From assembly GCA_913019975.1 (NCBI GenBank), contig CAJWBH010000019.1, positions 1 through 64,000 of the forward strand: a DNA stretch of 64,000 bases, written 5' to 3'. Under the pieces are notes generated by a model. It had not been told where the DNA came from. It was given only the letters and a program-made list of their open reading frames with translations, and made no database searches. The position numbers were made by a program, and so were the translations under genes. Origin of the DNA: Thalassolituus maritimus (GTDB taxonomy: Bacteria; Pseudomonadota; Gammaproteobacteria; Pseudomonadales; Oceanobacteraceae). This document shows, one piece after another, positions 44,431 to 54,972 of the stretch. Numbering within the stretch: the first letter of the stretch is position 1; each line of letters starts with the position of its first letter.

Positions 44431-45477
44431 TCATAACAAACGCGCTTTTTTAATCATTTCTGACGCAATTCCTGTCAAAGGAATCAGTTCATCCACGGCG
44501 CCCAGCTCGTAAGCAGCTCTGGGCATTCCCCAGACAACAGAAGATGCCTCATCCTGCGCCATGGTCAGGGCACCAGCGTCATGAAGCCGCTTCATGGCAA
44601 CTGCGCCATCAGCCCCCATACCCGTCAGCATCACAGCCACCAGGCGCTTACCACCCGCAACCTGTAGCAATGAATCAAACATTGCCTCAACCGAAGGTTT
44701 ATGGAGATTCTGTTTCGGGCCATCGTCCACGATGGTAAACAGCTGATCGCCCTTCCGCCTGAAGCGCAGATGACGCCCGCCCTGAGCAATAATCACCCGG
44801 CCAGGAATCACTTCAAGATCATTTCTCGCTTCAAGCACTTCCATCGGATAGAGGTTATCCAGGCGTTTCGCCAGCGAGGCACTGAACACCTCAGGAATAT
44901 GCTGACTGACAACAATAGGAGGGCAGTTCACCGGTAGCGACGAAAGAACCTCTGAAATCGCCTCAGTCCCACCTGTAGAGGACCCAACGGCGACGATTCG
45001 CCGATAGTTATCATTCGTTTCACGTGTCACAACTCGTGTCGTTTTCTGGCTTCTTGTCGTTTCAACGGCAACGACACGCGCCTGCGAAGCAATCCGGACT
45101 TTATCACATAGTGCTTCTGCAAATTCGTAAAACTCGTCTGGGCTTTGTGCTTTGGGCTTACAGATGTAATCAACCGCGCCCATTTCCAGGGCTTCAAGCG
45201 TCTCTGGCGCCCCTTTTTCGGTAAGAGTCGATACCATCACTACCGGCATGGGTCGAAGGCGCATCAGGTTGCTGAGAAACTGCAACCCATCCATTCTCGG
45301 CATTTCTACGTCAAGCGTGATGACATCCGGATTCAACTGCTTAATTTTATCCCGGGCTATTAATGGATCACTGGCCACACCGACGACATCTATATCGTCG
45401 GTACTATCAAACACTTCACGCAGCATTTTTCGAATAAGAGCGGAATCATCAATGATCAGGACTTTAATTTTACTCAT
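44431..45477 (-). CDS. cheB: CheB methylesterase of the second (F7-like) chemosensory system
   Basis: Receiver (Asp56 in ITLDVEMPRMDG) plus methylesterase domain with Ser in GSSTGGTEAI, His in VSQHIPEVF and Asp in GMGADGAVA. ATG 45477 (MSKIKVLIIDD, AGGGGAA upstream) is chosen; the longer frame overlaps cheD. 348 residues. Final gene of the cassette that begins with the STAS gene at 53080. Confidence 0.94.
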   Translation of the reverse strand: MSKIKVLIIDDSALIRKMLREVFDSTDDIDVVGVASDPLIARDKIKQLNPDVITLDVEMPRMDGLQFLSNLMRLRPMPVVMVSTLTEKGAPETLEALEMGAVDYICKPKAQSPDEFYEFAEALCDKVRIASQARVVAVETTRSQKTTRVVTRETNDNYRRIVAVGSSTGGTEAISEVLSSLPVNCPPIVVSQHIPEVFSASLAKRLDNLYPMEVLEARNDLEVIPGRVIIAQGGRHLRFRRKGDQLFTIVDDGPKQNLHKPSVEAMFDSLLQVAGGKRLVAVMLTGMGADGAVAMKRLHDAGALTMAQDEASSVVWGMPRAAYELGAVDELIPLTGIASEMIKKARLL

Positions 45478-45488
45478 ACACGTTCCCC

Positions 45489-46133
45489 TCAAAAAAGATC
45501 AATACCGCTGTCTCCCTGCTCCATATCTTCCATCTTAACTTTGCGGCTGTATTCGGTTTCACGTTTCATCAATGTATCGTTCTTAACGTTAGAGATACGG
45601 CGCATTTTCACCGACCCTGTGTCAGGGAAGTACAGAACCTTACGTGCGTAGACATCGCCAACGTCTGCACTGGCGATCTCAAGCCCTTCATTTCGCAGGT
45701 AGTTGTACACAAACAGAATATTCCGCTGACCAATATCACTCATAGACGCAATCATCTGGCCGCCACCGAATAGCTTCACTTCAAGGTTCTGTCGTCGCCC
45801 ACCGCGCTTGAGTATTTCGTTGATCAGAAATTCCATCGCCCAGGTACCGTAACGTGAGTTCTGAGTCACCGGGTTGGACCCCCAGACATCACTGGAGTGC
45901 TCACTCTGCTCCGGAAGCATAAAGTGGTTCATTCCGCCGATTCCCAGCTTACGATCACGAATACACGCTGAGACACAAGACCCTAAAACGGTCGCAATCA
46001 TCTCTCCTTGTGTCGAAACGTATAGTTCACCGGGAAGAATTTTGGCGGCCCAGGTGTTGTGAACCCCGTCCCAGTATCGCGCGACATGCTCAAAACCACT
46101 GAGAGGTTTCGGTTCGGGTGGGCGCTGATGCAT
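45489..46133 (-). CDS. cheD: CheD receptor glutamine deamidase
   Basis: Deamidates receptor glutamines. 214 residues with the catalytic Cys in TVLGSCVSACIRD and His in GGMNHFMLP, plus KLFGGGQMI. An unusually long N-terminal lead of about 45 residues precedes the domain. Between cheR and cheB. Confidence 0.92.
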   Translation of the reverse strand: MHQRPPEPKPLSGFEHVARYWDGVHNTWAAKILPGELYVSTQGEMIATVLGSCVSACIRDRKLGIGGMNHFMLPEQSEHSSDVWGSNPVTQNSRYGTWAMEFLINEILKRGGRRQNLEVKLFGGGQMIASMSDIGQRNILFVYNYLRNEGLEIASADVGDVYARKVLYFPDTGSVKMRRISNVKNDTLMKRETEYSRKVKMEDMEQGDSGIDLF

Positions 46134-46144
46134 AGGCAGATCCC

Positions 46145-46993
46145 TTAGTAAATTTTCTGGTATATGGTATTACCCAGCGACTTGAAGCGGTCTGTAAGAC
46201 CGTTCAGTGATTCTGAGTGACCTATGATCAGATAGCCCCCTACCGGTAGATAATCAGCATAGCGATTGAACAGGGTTTTCTGAGTTTCTCGATTGAAATA
46301 AATCACGACATTACGGCAAAAAATAACGTCGAATTTGCCTTTCATTGGCCAACCTTCCAGGAGGTTCAGACGTTTAAAATGCACGAGATCACGTATGCTC
46401 TTTCTCACGCGGACCTGGTTACCAGTCCGGTTCTTTTCAAAGAATTTTTCGACAGCATCATCTGGCACAGACATCAGACTGTCTGCAGAGTAGACTCCCT
46501 CAGCGCCCGTACTGACGACGTTAGAATCCAGATCAGTCGCCAGGATTTTCACGTCAAACGCTGAAGCCATATGCGCTTCAGCCAGAGTGAAGGCGATGGT
46601 GTACGCCTCTTGTCCGATGGAACAACCAGAAGACCAGATTCTCACCTTCTTATCTGATTTTTTCTTCAATTCCGGAATGACCGTATCTCTTAAGAAATCA
46701 AAGTGATGCGACTCCCGGTAAAAAGACGTCAGATTGGTTGTAATTAAGTTGATGAAATTAGTCGATTCATCCCGAAAGTTGTCTTTCAGGTACTCCAGAT
46801 AATCAGCAAAGTTCCGGTACCCCGTCTGACGCAGCCTGCGAGCGATACGTCCATACACCATATTTGCTTTATGACGGCCCAGAACAATCCCTGTATGCTT
46901 AAGAGCAAGAGCGGCGATTTCGTCAAAATCGCGCTCTGTCATTAAAAACTCTTTGTCGGCTAACAGTGGCTTATCAGACACATGTGCGTTCAT
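46145..46993 (-). CDS. cheR: CheR methyltransferase of the second chemosensory system
   Basis: SAM-dependent receptor methyltransferase, 282 residues, with an N-terminal helical domain, SSGCSIGQEAYTIAFTL, ILATDLDSNVVSTG and FDVIFCRNVVIYFNRETQ. The receptor next door ends in a WEEF pentapeptide that CheR of this type can bind. 6 bases after the receptor gene. Confidence 0.94.
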   Translation of the reverse strand: MNAHVSDKPLLADKEFLMTERDFDEIAALALKHTGIVLGRHKANMVYGRIARRLRQTGYRNFADYLEYLKDNFRDESTNFINLITTNLTSFYRESHHFDFLRDTVIPELKKKSDKKVRIWSSGCSIGQEAYTIAFTLAEAHMASAFDVKILATDLDSNVVSTGAEGVYSADSLMSVPDDAVEKFFEKNRTGNQVRVRKSIRDLVHFKRLNLLEGWPMKGKFDVIFCRNVVIYFNRETQKTLFNRYADYLPVGGYLIIGHSESLNGLTDRFKSLGNTIYQKIY

Positions 46994-46999
46994 ACCTGA

Positions 47000-49747
47000 T
47001 CAAAACTCTTCCCAGTCGTCGTCAAAGTTACTCACCGACAATCCCCCCTGGTCGGCAGCTGACGCAGATGGAGCAGGTGCCACCTTTGGAGCAGCAGCTG
47101 GAGCAGGTGCTGCCGCAACGGGTGCATCCATCGACATAGACCCGGAGGCGAAAGATGCATCAACTGTGAAGAATTCCATTAACTGGGTCATTCCCTGAGC
47201 CTGACCGGCCATGGCCTCACCCGCCGCCGTTGCCTGCTCAACCAGAGCAGCGTTCTGCTGCGTCATTTCATCCATCTGGGCAACCGCGCTGTTCACCTGA
47301 TCAATACCCGCAGACTGCTCAGCAGCCGCAGTACTGATTTCCTGGATCATAGCTGATACACGATCAACTGCGCCGATAATTTCATTCAGGGTTTTACCCG
47401 ATGCATTCACCAGAGACGTCCCTGCTTCAACCTTATCCACACTGTCGCGGATCAGATCCTTGATCTCTTTCGCAGCACCAGCTGAGCGCTGAGCCAGATT
47501 CCGGACTTCACCTGCCACAACCGCAAATCCACGGCCCTGCTCACCTGCACGCGCCGCCTCTACAGCAGCATTCAATGCCAGCAGATTCGTCTGGAAGGCG
47601 ATTTCATCAATCACACCGATAATGTCTGAGATCTTCTTACTGGCCTGATTAATTTCATCCATCGCAGTGACGGCTTTCTCGACAACCTCACCACCTTCTT
47701 CGGCTTTGTTCTTCGCAGAACTTGCCAGCTCATTGGCATGTACCGAGTTTTCACTGGTCTGCTTCACTGCACTAGTCATTTCTTCCATACTGGAAGCCGT
47801 TTCTTCCAGGCTGGATGCCTGCGACTCAGTACGCTTACTCAGATCCGCATTGCCCTGAGCGATTTCACTGGCACCGGTAGCAACGGTCGATGCAGACTCA
47901 CGGATACGGGTCATTATTTCAGTCAGGCGCTCAACCGTTGAGTTGGCGTCCTGCTTGAGCTTGCCAAATGACCCCATGTAATCAGTTTCGATTTTGCGGG
48001 TCAGATTGCCATGCGCCAGTGCATCAAAGATACGCACGGTGTCATTAACCACGTCATCGGCAATACCAAGAAGGCGGTTAAGCCCTTCTGCCAGACCAAG
48101 GAAGAAACCTTGTTTACCGATCGTATCGATACGACGGGACAGATCACCGCCTGCGGCTGCCTCAACAATGGCATCGATTTCACGCTCAGCGCGGACTTCG
48201 ATAGTTCGGTCAGTCCACTCAACCACCGTCCCCAAACGCTCATTACTGTCGTTAATAATTGGGTTAGCGATCAACGCATAGTGACGGCCGCCGACTTCAA
48301 TCTGAGTTTTATAGGTCTGTGTTAAGGCGGCCAGCATAGAGCGCTGATGCGCAGGGTTCTTATGGAATGTATCGATATTCGCGCCCATTAAGGCCGAGGC
48401 ATTAAATGAAGGCAGATCTTTACGCAGATCCGCTTCAGAATTCTTCATCATATTTTCAACGGCTTCGTTCATATAGATGATGTTGCCGTCAGTGTCCGCA
48501 ATCATGGCATTCGTGCTGACAGAGTCGAGAGCCTGGCGTACCCGAAGGTTCTCGTCTGAAATACGCTTTTCTTCTTCCCGAGCCTTGAGAATATCGGTCA
48601 TATCAACCCACTCAACCACGGTGCCGATGCGATTACCATCTGCGTCGTACCATGGCGATGCGGTCAGATCGAACTTAACATCATCGAATGAAAGCTGGGT
48701 TTCAATGGGCTTATCAAGAGCCTTAAGAATGCCACGCTGATGCGACGGCTTTTTATGAAAGCTATCGACGTTAGTGCCGATTAACTCCGACACTTTGAAG
48801 TTACTGAGATGCTTCTGGATATCTGCTTCGCGATTCTGAAGCATTTTAACCATCTCATCGTTCATATAAACGATATTGAGATCATTATCTGCCATCATCA
48901 CGGTTGCCTGGCACAACTTCAGTGCGCTGGCAATCTGTGCATTTTTCTCGTTCAGCGCAGCCCTGGCTTTCTGCTCGGTGATGTCTGAGGCAAATTTCAC
49001 GACTTTAACAACATCCCCATCATCATTAAGGATGGGGTTATAAGTCGCCTGAATCCAGACAGAGGTGCCATCTTTCGCAACACGCTCAAATTCATCGGCA
49101 CTGAACTCACCTTGGCCAAGCTTCTTCCAGAATTCTGCGTATTCAGGGCTGTTTGCATACTCTGGTTTTACGAACATGCGATGATGCTTCCCCTGAATCT
49201 CACTAAGCTGATAACCCAAGGTATTCAGGAAATTATCGTTCGCGGTCAGGATCTCACCCTCTGGCGTAAACTCAATCATGGCCTGGGCACGACTGATGGC
49301 TTCTACTTTGCCCGCGTAATCAATATTCCGACGTTTCTGCTCTGTAATGTCGGTTGCGTACTTAATAACCTTCACCACTTTGCCGGTTTCATCAAAGATT
49401 GGGTTATACGTCGCCTGAATCCAGATACTCTCGCCTGCTTTGTTAAAGCGCTCAAACTCCGCCGTCTGAAAATCTCCGCGTGCCAGAGAATTCCAGAAGG
49501 CCGCGTATTCTGGCGTTTTAGCGTACTTAGCCGACACAAAAATACTGTGGTGCTGGCCTTGTATTTCTTCCAGACGGTAGCCCATCGCATCCAGAAAATT
49601 CTGATTTGCTGTGACAATCGTTCCGTCCGGCTTAAATTCGATAGAAGCCTGACTTTTCTCAATCGCAGCCAGCTTCCCTTCCATTTCACGGATTTTATTA
49701 GGGTCGATGGCTGCGCCACCGGAAATGATATTGCGGAAAAAGCTCAT
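47000..49747 (-). CDS. soluble methyl-accepting chemotaxis protein with four PAS and two HAMP-like domains
   Basis: 915 residues and no transmembrane segment, so a cytosolic receptor. Four PAS domains at about 25-135, 148-258, 275-388 and 405-515 form two tandem pairs of near duplicates: the first pair shares WIQATYNPI and DITEQK, the second FHK-P-HQR and GTVVEW. Two HAMP-like segments follow (520-620), then a signalling domain that aligns with E. coli Tsr without gaps ([29 protein letters not shown]), i.e. the 36H class. The C terminus DWEEF fits the CheR-binding pentapeptide (NWETF, or GWEEF of P. aeruginosa McpB/Aer2). Cofactor (heme or FAD) not deducible; the conserved His in the second PAS pair are candidates. 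Confidence 0.92.
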   Translation of the reverse strand: MSFFRNIISGGAAIDPNKIREMEGKLAAIEKSQASIEFKPDGTIVTANQNFLDAMGYRLEEIQGQHHSIFVSAKYAKTPEYAAFWNSLARGDFQTAEFERFNKAGESIWIQATYNPIFDETGKVVKVIKYATDITEQKRRNIDYAGKVEAISRAQAMIEFTPEGEILTANDNFLNTLGYQLSEIQGKHHRMFVKPEYANSPEYAEFWKKLGQGEFSADEFERVAKDGTSVWIQATYNPILNDDGDVVKVVKFASDITEQKARAALNEKNAQIASALKLCQATVMMADNDLNIVYMNDEMVKMLQNREADIQKHLSNFKVSELIGTNVDSFHKKPSHQRGILKALDKPIETQLSFDDVKFDLTASPWYDADGNRIGTVVEWVDMTDILKAREEEKRISDENLRVRQALDSVSTNAMIADTDGNIIYMNEAVENMMKNSEADLRKDLPSFNASALMGANIDTFHKNPAHQRSMLAALTQTYKTQIEVGGRHYALIANPIINDSNERLGTVVEWTDRTIEVRAEREIDAIVEAAAGGDLSRRIDTIGKQGFFLGLAEGLNRLLGIADDVVNDTVRIFDALAHGNLTRKIETDYMGSFGKLKQDANSTVERLTEIMTRIRESASTVATGASEIAQGNADLSKRTESQASSLEETASSMEEMTSAVKQTSENSVHANELASSAKNKAEEGGEVVEKAVTAMDEINQASKKISDIIGVIDEIAFQTNLLALNAAVEAARAGEQGRGFAVVAGEVRNLAQRSAGAAKEIKDLIRDSVDKVEAGTSLVNASGKTLNEIIGAVDRVSAMIQEISTAAAEQSAGIDQVNSAVAQMDEMTQQNAALVEQATAAGEAMAGQAQGMTQLMEFFTVDASFASGSMSMDAPVAAAPAPAAAPKVAPAPSASAADQGGLSVSNFDDDWEEF

Positions 49748-49790
49748 AGTTACCTTCCTGTACCTTCTTCAGGCAAATACCTTACGGCAG

Positions 49791-50312
49791 TTAATCTTCA
49801 TCAATAGAATAAGGAGTTGCAGCCATACCCATGCGTAGCATCAGTAGCTCTTCTACATCGAGCAGAATGACCATCTTCTCGTTTACGTTCACCAGACCTT
49901 TAATAAAATCTGAATTATCGTCCTCGGTCAGCTCCGGAGGACGACGGGTATCATCGTCAGCAATGGTATAAACATCAGATACGGCATCAACGACGATCCC
50001 CATCACCCGCTCCCCATTACCGCTATCAAACTTTAAGATAATGACAACAGTCGTCGCGGTATAACCGGCCTCTTCAAGGCCAAATCTCAGGCGTAAATCC
50101 ATGATGGGCACGATGGTGCCGCGAAGATTGATCACACCGCGAATGTAGGATGGTGCGTTAGGAATAAGAGTGGGTTCTTCCCAGCCCCGAATCTCCTGTA
50201 CTGCCAGAATATCTACACCGTACTCTTCACCTGACATGATGAACGTCAGGTATTGCTGCTCGTCACCGATGTCACCTTCAGGCAAAACTATCTCTTTCTT
50301 AAGCTCTTCCAT
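49791..50312 (-). CDS. cheW: CheW coupling protein of the second chemosensory system
   Basis: CheW adaptor with YLTFIMSGEEYGVDILAVQEIRGWEEPT, PNAPSYIRGVINLRGTIVPIMDLRLRFG and VMGIVVDAVSDVY; 173 residues from ATG 50312, which has GAGG 6 bases upstream. An ATG four codons earlier (50324) overlaps the cheA stop as ATGA and is an alternative. Near the upper length for CheW. Confidence 0.94.
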   Translation of the reverse strand: MEELKKEIVLPEGDIGDEQQYLTFIMSGEEYGVDILAVQEIRGWEEPTLIPNAPSYIRGVINLRGTIVPIMDLRLRFGLEEAGYTATTVVIILKFDSGNGERVMGIVVDAVSDVYTIADDDTRRPPELTEDDNSDFIKGLVNVNEKMVILLDVEELLMLRMGMAATPYSIDED

Positions 50313-50320
50313 CCCGGACC

Positions 50321-52402
50321 TCATGCAGCTCGTTCAGAGCGGTTCTGGTTTCGTTTAACAGGAACAATATTTTTACCGATACTGGAAATGTCGATAATTA
50401 AAGCAACGGTTCCATCACCCAGAATTGTGGCGCCCGAAATACCGGACACTTTCTGATAATTCTGTTCAAGACTCTTAATAACAACCTGCTGCTGGCCCAG
50501 AAGATCATCGACCACGATGCCGATTTTTTCGTTATCGCCTTCAACAACCACCAGCATCATTTCATCGACAACATCTTTGTCATCACGCAGACCAAAGATC
50601 TGGTCGAGTCTTACAATCGGAATATATTCATCACGCAACTGCATGACGTACTGGCTGCCAGTGACATGATTCAGTGAAGACCTGTGAATCTGGATGGATT
50701 CAACAATCGATACCAGCGGGAAGATATACGTTTCTTCACAGACCTTAACGAGTTGTCCATCGAGAATGGCGAGTGTCAGTGGTAAGCGAATAATGAAGGT
50801 AGAACCCACGTTACGCTGAGACTTGACTTCAATACTGCCATTCAGCGCCTGGATATTCCTACGTACCACATCCATACCAACACCACGGCCAGAAATATCG
50901 CTCACCGCTTCTGCTGTTGAGAACCCTGGCAGGAAAATAAGGTTGTGTATTTCCTCTGGAGTAAGGCTGTTATTCTCTGGTACCAGACCTTTTTCGATCG
51001 CTTTTTTCAGAATCCGGTCTTCGTTCAGGCCAGCGCCGTCATCCGCGACTTCAATAACGATATTTCCGCCCTGGTGGTACGCATTCAGGGTGATGGTACC
51101 CTCTTCAGATTTACCGGCAGCGATACGCTTTTCTGTTGTCTCAAGTCCGTGATCCATTGAGTTACGAACGAGGTGTACGAGAGGATCGTTGATTTTTTCC
51201 ATCACCGTTTTGTCTAGTTCAGTCTGCTCGCCGATGGTTTCGAGAATCACTTTCTTACCGAGCTGACCACCCAGATCCCGCACCAGGCGCGGGAAGCGAC
51301 TGAAGGCAAAACTGATCGGCATCATGCGTATTTTCATGACGCTTTCCTGCAGTTCGCGCGTATTCTGTTCCAGCTGAGACAAGCCTTCCTGCAGTTTTGC
51401 AAGGCGGCTCAGATCAAAGTCCTGTCCAAGCTGACCCAGCATCGACTGGGTAATCACCAACTCACCGACCATATTGATCAGGCTGTCTACTTTATCGATA
51501 GACACACGGATCGATGAGCTTTCGGCGGCCTTCTTCGGAGCTTTTGCCGGCTTCGCGGATTTCTGAGCCTCAGCCACAACCGCAGTTTTTTCAGGTGACG
51601 CAACTGCGGCTGCCTCAGGTAATTGTCCAGCAGCAGGTGTTCCGGTAGCATCTACAGCACTACTCTCTGCTTCTACTTCGGAAGTACCCACCAACGGCGA
51701 GTACGTCAGATCACACTCGTCTTCTACCCATTCAAAAATCGCTTTAATATCATCGAGTGGAACTGAAGTAGTGACTTTAATCTGCCAGTTCATGACACAC
51801 TCTTCCGGTGCCAGACTGCTCAGTTCAGGGACGCTGTCTATATCGGCAGTGACTTCAAAATTGTCTTCCCCGACCAGTTCGCGTAATTCACGGAACATAC
51901 GGAAGGGTTCGTTACCCGTCATCAGAAGGTCGGTATGCGGTTGAACGTCAATCAACCAGCCGCCATCTTTTTCATCAGGCTCTGAAGCAGCCTCTTCTGG
52001 AGCGCTTTCCTGCTCCATGCCGAGAATAACTTCAAATTCTTTACGGAGTTCTGCCGGTCGCTCTGTCTCTGGATCGTTACCTTCCTGCATATCGGATAAC
52101 ATGCCGCGCAGGCAATCGACCGACTGCAAAAACAGGTCGACATAGCGAGGCTCCATAGAGCGCTTTCCGGAGCGTATTTCATCCAGTAAGGTTTCGAGAA
52201 CGTGAGTGAACTCGGACACCGGCATAAAACCGAATGTGCCGGCACCACCTTTAATGGAATGAGCGGCACGGAAGATATTGTTAACGGTTTCGTCATCAAC
52301 ATCTGCCGGGTCCATATCCAGCAGCTCACTTTCCATTATGTCGAGGCCTTCGAAACTTTCTTCGAAAAACACCTGATGGAATTGCGACAGATCGACACTC
52401 AT
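50321..52402 (-). CDS. cheA: CheA histidine kinase of the second (F7-like) chemosensory system
   Basis: 693 residues: P1 with His48 in RAAHSIKGGAGTFGF, a middle region (about 165-235) resembling a P2 domain, linker, P3 (VDKVDSLINMVGELV), P4 kinase (HLVRNSMDHGLE, DDGAGLN, GRGVGMDVV) and P5. It lacks the LID-type motifs of the flagellar CheA, so ParC/ParP would not be expected to localise it. 4 bases after cheY. Confidence 0.95.
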   Translation of the reverse strand: MSVDLSQFHQVFFEESFEGLDIMESELLDMDPADVDDETVNNIFRAAHSIKGGAGTFGFMPVSEFTHVLETLLDEIRSGKRSMEPRYVDLFLQSVDCLRGMLSDMQEGNDPETERPAELRKEFEVILGMEQESAPEEAASEPDEKDGGWLIDVQPHTDLLMTGNEPFRMFRELRELVGEDNFEVTADIDSVPELSSLAPEECVMNWQIKVTTSVPLDDIKAIFEWVEDECDLTYSPLVGTSEVEAESSAVDATGTPAAGQLPEAAAVASPEKTAVVAEAQKSAKPAKAPKKAAESSSIRVSIDKVDSLINMVGELVITQSMLGQLGQDFDLSRLAKLQEGLSQLEQNTRELQESVMKIRMMPISFAFSRFPRLVRDLGGQLGKKVILETIGEQTELDKTVMEKINDPLVHLVRNSMDHGLETTEKRIAAGKSEEGTITLNAYHQGGNIVIEVADDGAGLNEDRILKKAIEKGLVPENNSLTPEEIHNLIFLPGFSTAEAVSDISGRGVGMDVVRRNIQALNGSIEVKSQRNVGSTFIIRLPLTLAILDGQLVKVCEETYIFPLVSIVESIQIHRSSLNHVTGSQYVMQLRDEYIPIVRLDQIFGLRDDKDVVDEMMLVVVEGDNEKIGIVVDDLLGQQQVVIKSLEQNYQKVSGISGATILGDGTVALIIDISSIGKNIVPVKRNQNRSERAA

Positions 52403-52406
52403 GTGC

Positions 52407-52769
52407 TTACCCCAGAACGCGCTTGATCGTACTCAGCAATTGATCCGGATTAAACGGCTTCACAATCCAGCCGGTAGCACCAGCCTGTTTACCCTGCATT
52501 TTCATGTCACCTGCGGATTCGGTGGTGAGCATTAACATTGGAGTAAACTTGTAGTTATCGAGTTGACGAAGGTTCTTAACCAACTCAATGCCATTCATAT
52601 TTGGCATATTTACGTCAGTCAGCACCAGGTCAAAGCTCTCAGTTTTAGCGATTTCTAGCGCCTCCACACCGTCAGTCGCTTCGCGTACGTCAAAGCCCGC
52701 ACCTTTCAGTGTGAAGCTCACCATCTGACGCATGGATGCCGAATCATCGACCGCTAAAATACTCGTCAT
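52407..52769 (-). CDS. cheY: CheY-type response regulator of the second chemosensory system
   Basis: 120-residue receiver with Asp52 in LVLTDVNMPNMNG, VDD at 7-9, Thr in MLTTESAG and Lys in IVKPFNPDQLL. Similar to CheY proteins of F7 clusters. Whether it targets FliM is unknown. 4 bases before cheA. Confidence 0.93.
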   Translation of the reverse strand: MTSILAVDDSASMRQMVSFTLKGAGFDVREATDGVEALEIAKTESFDLVLTDVNMPNMNGIELVKNLRQLDNYKFTPMLMLTTESAGDMKMQGKQAGATGWIVKPFNPDQLLSTIKRVLG

Positions 52770-52798
52770 AGGAGTACTCCCTCTTAGTAAACGAATAA

Positions 52799-53080
52799 TT
52801 AATCTGGCAGGTTTATCGCCTGCTTGAGGCCAAGGTAGCCCGTTATCTCCCGGATATTGTCAGAGACCGCATGCCATTGAATGCTGTTTCCCGTAGTTTC
52901 CAGTGTTTTTCGGAGGCTGATCAGAAGCTGGTAACCCGCTGTATCCGAGTACTGCACTTCACTGCCATCAAGAACAACATCCCCTCCCGCCTGAACAGCA
53001 GTTTCAAGCTTCTCCAGGAGCGCTTCAGCCTGATCAATGCTCAGACGACTACCGCAGTTAACTGGGCTGGTGTCGGTCAT
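52799..53080 (-). CDS. STAS-domain protein heading the second chemosensory cassette
   Basis: 93-residue STAS domain (LSIDQAEALLEKLETAV, GSEVQYSDTAGYQLLISLRK). The usual phosphorylated Ser position reads Thr in DTAG. Such STAS genes sit before cheY in some F7 clusters. Interaction with the HsbR-like kinase/phosphatase 9 kb downstream is possible but unproven. 129 bases follow the fliJ stop, with no clear promoter. Confidence 0.8.
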   Translation of the reverse strand: MTDTSPVNCGSRLSIDQAEALLEKLETAVQAGGDVVLDGSEVQYSDTAGYQLLISLRKTLETTGNSIQWHAVSDNIREITGYLGLKQAINLPD

Positions 53081-53209
53081 GGTTTCATTCCGGTCATGGA
53101 CATGACCTTAAGATTAGTAGGCAATCTGTGAGCTGCCACACGATGTGTCGTTTTTTTTGTAGATCAATGAATGAAGGTATGAAAGTCAAGAAATATAGGA
53201 TTTGGATAA

Positions 53210-53650
53210 TCAGCGACGACGGTTTGCCCACTCGTCCGCTTCACGCTGCTCAGCACGACTGATAGACAGCTTATGTTCTTCTTCGAGCTTATCGATCATA
53301 CTTTCCATCGCATCGGCTTTATGATGAACCTCTAAATAGGCGTCCCGTGCACGCTGACTGAGTGCCTCAAGTTCCTTGAGTTGGTTGTCCTGCTGCGCCA
53401 GAGCAGTTTCTATCTGACCAATAAATTCGAGAGAGTTGTGTATTTGTCCGGCAGCAACACTCTGGTCAGCTGGGCTGGTAATCTGGCGTCGATATTCCTG
53501 AGCGTACGTGTCCAGCTGCGTTCGTTTGTCTTTTTCGGCGGTCAGACGCTGCTCAATATCGCCCCAGCGCTGCAGCGCTTCTTTTTCTTCTCTTCGCTTA
53601 AGGTTAAGAACAACGGCCAATCGTTTGGAGCGAGGGTGCTGGTAGGTCAC
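53210..53650 (-). CDS. fliJ: flagellar export chaperone FliJ
   Basis: 146 residues, almost entirely coiled coil ([23 protein letters not shown] ... [23 protein letters not shown]). FliJ stimulates FliI and FlhA gating. Overlaps fliI by 4 bases (ATGA). Last gene of fliE-F-G-H-I-J. Confidence 0.9.
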   Translation of the reverse strand: MTYQHPRSKRLAVVLNLKRREEKEALQRWGDIEQRLTAEKDKRTQLDTYAQEYRRQITSPADQSVAAGQIHNSLEFIGQIETALAQQDNQLKELEALSQRARDAYLEVHHKADAMESMIDKLEEEHKLSISRAEQREADEWANRRR

Positions 53651-54972
53651 TTATCGGTACCCGGAAACAGATCATTGAGGGCCTTCCGGCTGTTCGCAAT
53701 ATCCGCACCTTCGGTCAGCCCTTGCCTGAGCATCGCTTTAATCTGAGGCATACGATCAATTGCAACATCCAACACCTGGTCGGTGCCAGCCTGATACGCC
53801 CCAACAGCGACGAGATCCTGGTTCTGACGGTAATGCGCCATAAGGCGTCGGCACAGCTGCGCTTGCTGTAGCCAGCCTTCGTCGACAACCTGAGGCATCA
53901 CACGGCTGACGGAAGCCTCGACATCAATCGCTGGGTAATGCCCCTCTTCTGCCAACTTTCTGGACAGGACGATATGACCATCAAGAATTGCCCGGCTGGC
54001 GTCGGCGATCGGGTCCTGCATATCGTCGCCTTCACTCAATACCGTATAGAACGCCGTAATAGACCCGCCACCTTGCTGGCCGTTCCCCGTGCGTTCAACC
54101 AATTTAGGTAATTTATTAAATACCGAAGGTGGGTAGCCTTTCGTGGCTGGAGGTTCACCCACGGCAAGAGCGATCTCTCGCTGCGCTTGTGCATAACGCG
54201 TCAGTGAATCCATGAGCATAAGAACGTTCAGTCCCTGATCCCGAAAGAACTCAGCAACCGAGGTCGTATACATGGCGGCTCTCAGGCGCATTAACGGCGA
54301 GTCATCGGCTGGTGACGCAATCACAACGGCACGTTTGAGCCCTTCTGGCCCGAGAATTTCGTCAATGAACTCTTTAACCTCACGGCCACGCTCACCGATC
54401 AGTCCGACGACAACGACATCAGCGTTGGTAAAGCGAGTCATCATACCGAGAAGCACACTTTTACCGACCCCGGAACCCGCGAACAAACCGATACGCTGAC
54501 CACGCCCGACCGTCAGCATGGAATTAATGGCGCGGATACCGACATCCAGCGTTTCTCGAATGGGCGCGCGGTGCAGTGGGTTGATATAGCGCCCCTGTAA
54601 ATTGCCTGATTCAGTATTTAACAAAGGGCCGTCGAGATCCAGTGGCCGACCAGCACCGTCAACCACCCGCCCCAGAAGAGAGAACCCAACCGGCACATCC
54701 GCACTGCCTTGCAACGGCCAGACGCGCGCGCCTGGACGCAGACCATCGACCTGCTCAATCGGCATCAGGAAAATACGCTGGCCATCAAAACCGACAACTT
54801 CTGCCTCAACATCACCGCCGCCCGGACGTTCTACACGGCAGCGATCGCCTGTGCGAACATCGATACCGATAGCCTCGAGCGTAAGGCCGACCATGCGCAC
54901 AAGACGACCGGATGTGCGCGGTTGATATACCGCCTCGGGTGCTATATCACGCCAACGGCTGCTCAGAGTCAT
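53647..54972 (-). CDS. fliI: flagellum-specific ATPase FliI
   Basis: ATPase of the export apparatus related to F1-beta. 441 residues with Walker [18 protein letters not shown], Walker [13 protein letters not shown], and the signature [15 protein letters not shown]. Complete; overlaps fliH by 26 bases. Confidence 0.96.
   Translation of the reverse strand: MTLSSRWRDIAPEAVYQPRTSGRLVRMVGLTLEAIGIDVRTGDRCRVERPGGGDVEAEVVGFDGQRIFLMPIEQVDGLRPGARVWPLQGSADVPVGFSLLGRVVDGAGRPLDLDGPLLNTESGNLQGRYINPLHRAPIRETLDVGIRAINSMLTVGRGQRIGLFAGSGVGKSVLLGMMTRFTNADVVVVGLIGERGREVKEFIDEILGPEGLKRAVVIASPADDSPLMRLRAAMYTTSVAEFFRDQGLNVLMLMDSLTRYAQAQREIALAVGEPPATKGYPPSVFNKLPKLVERTGNGQQGGGSITAFYTVLSEGDDMQDPIADASRAILDGHIVLSRKLAEEGHYPAIDVEASVSRVMPQVVDEGWLQQAQLCRRLMAHYRQNQDLVAVGAYQAGTDQVLDVAIDRMPQIKAMLRQGLTEGADIANSRKALNDLFPGTDK

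Noticed and set aside
49112-49807. A 231-codon plus-strand open frame opposite the receptor gene
   Set aside because: The minus-strand receptor has four clear PAS domains here; the opposite frame has no recognisable motifs.
53121-53138. RpoN promoter before the STAS gene
   Set aside because: GC and the next GCC are 13 rather than 10 bases apart and no GG lies at the required place.
53130-53160. Terminator between the STAS gene and fliJ
   Set aside because: A 4-bp stem followed by eight T lies in the plus orientation, opposite to the genes, and is too weak.
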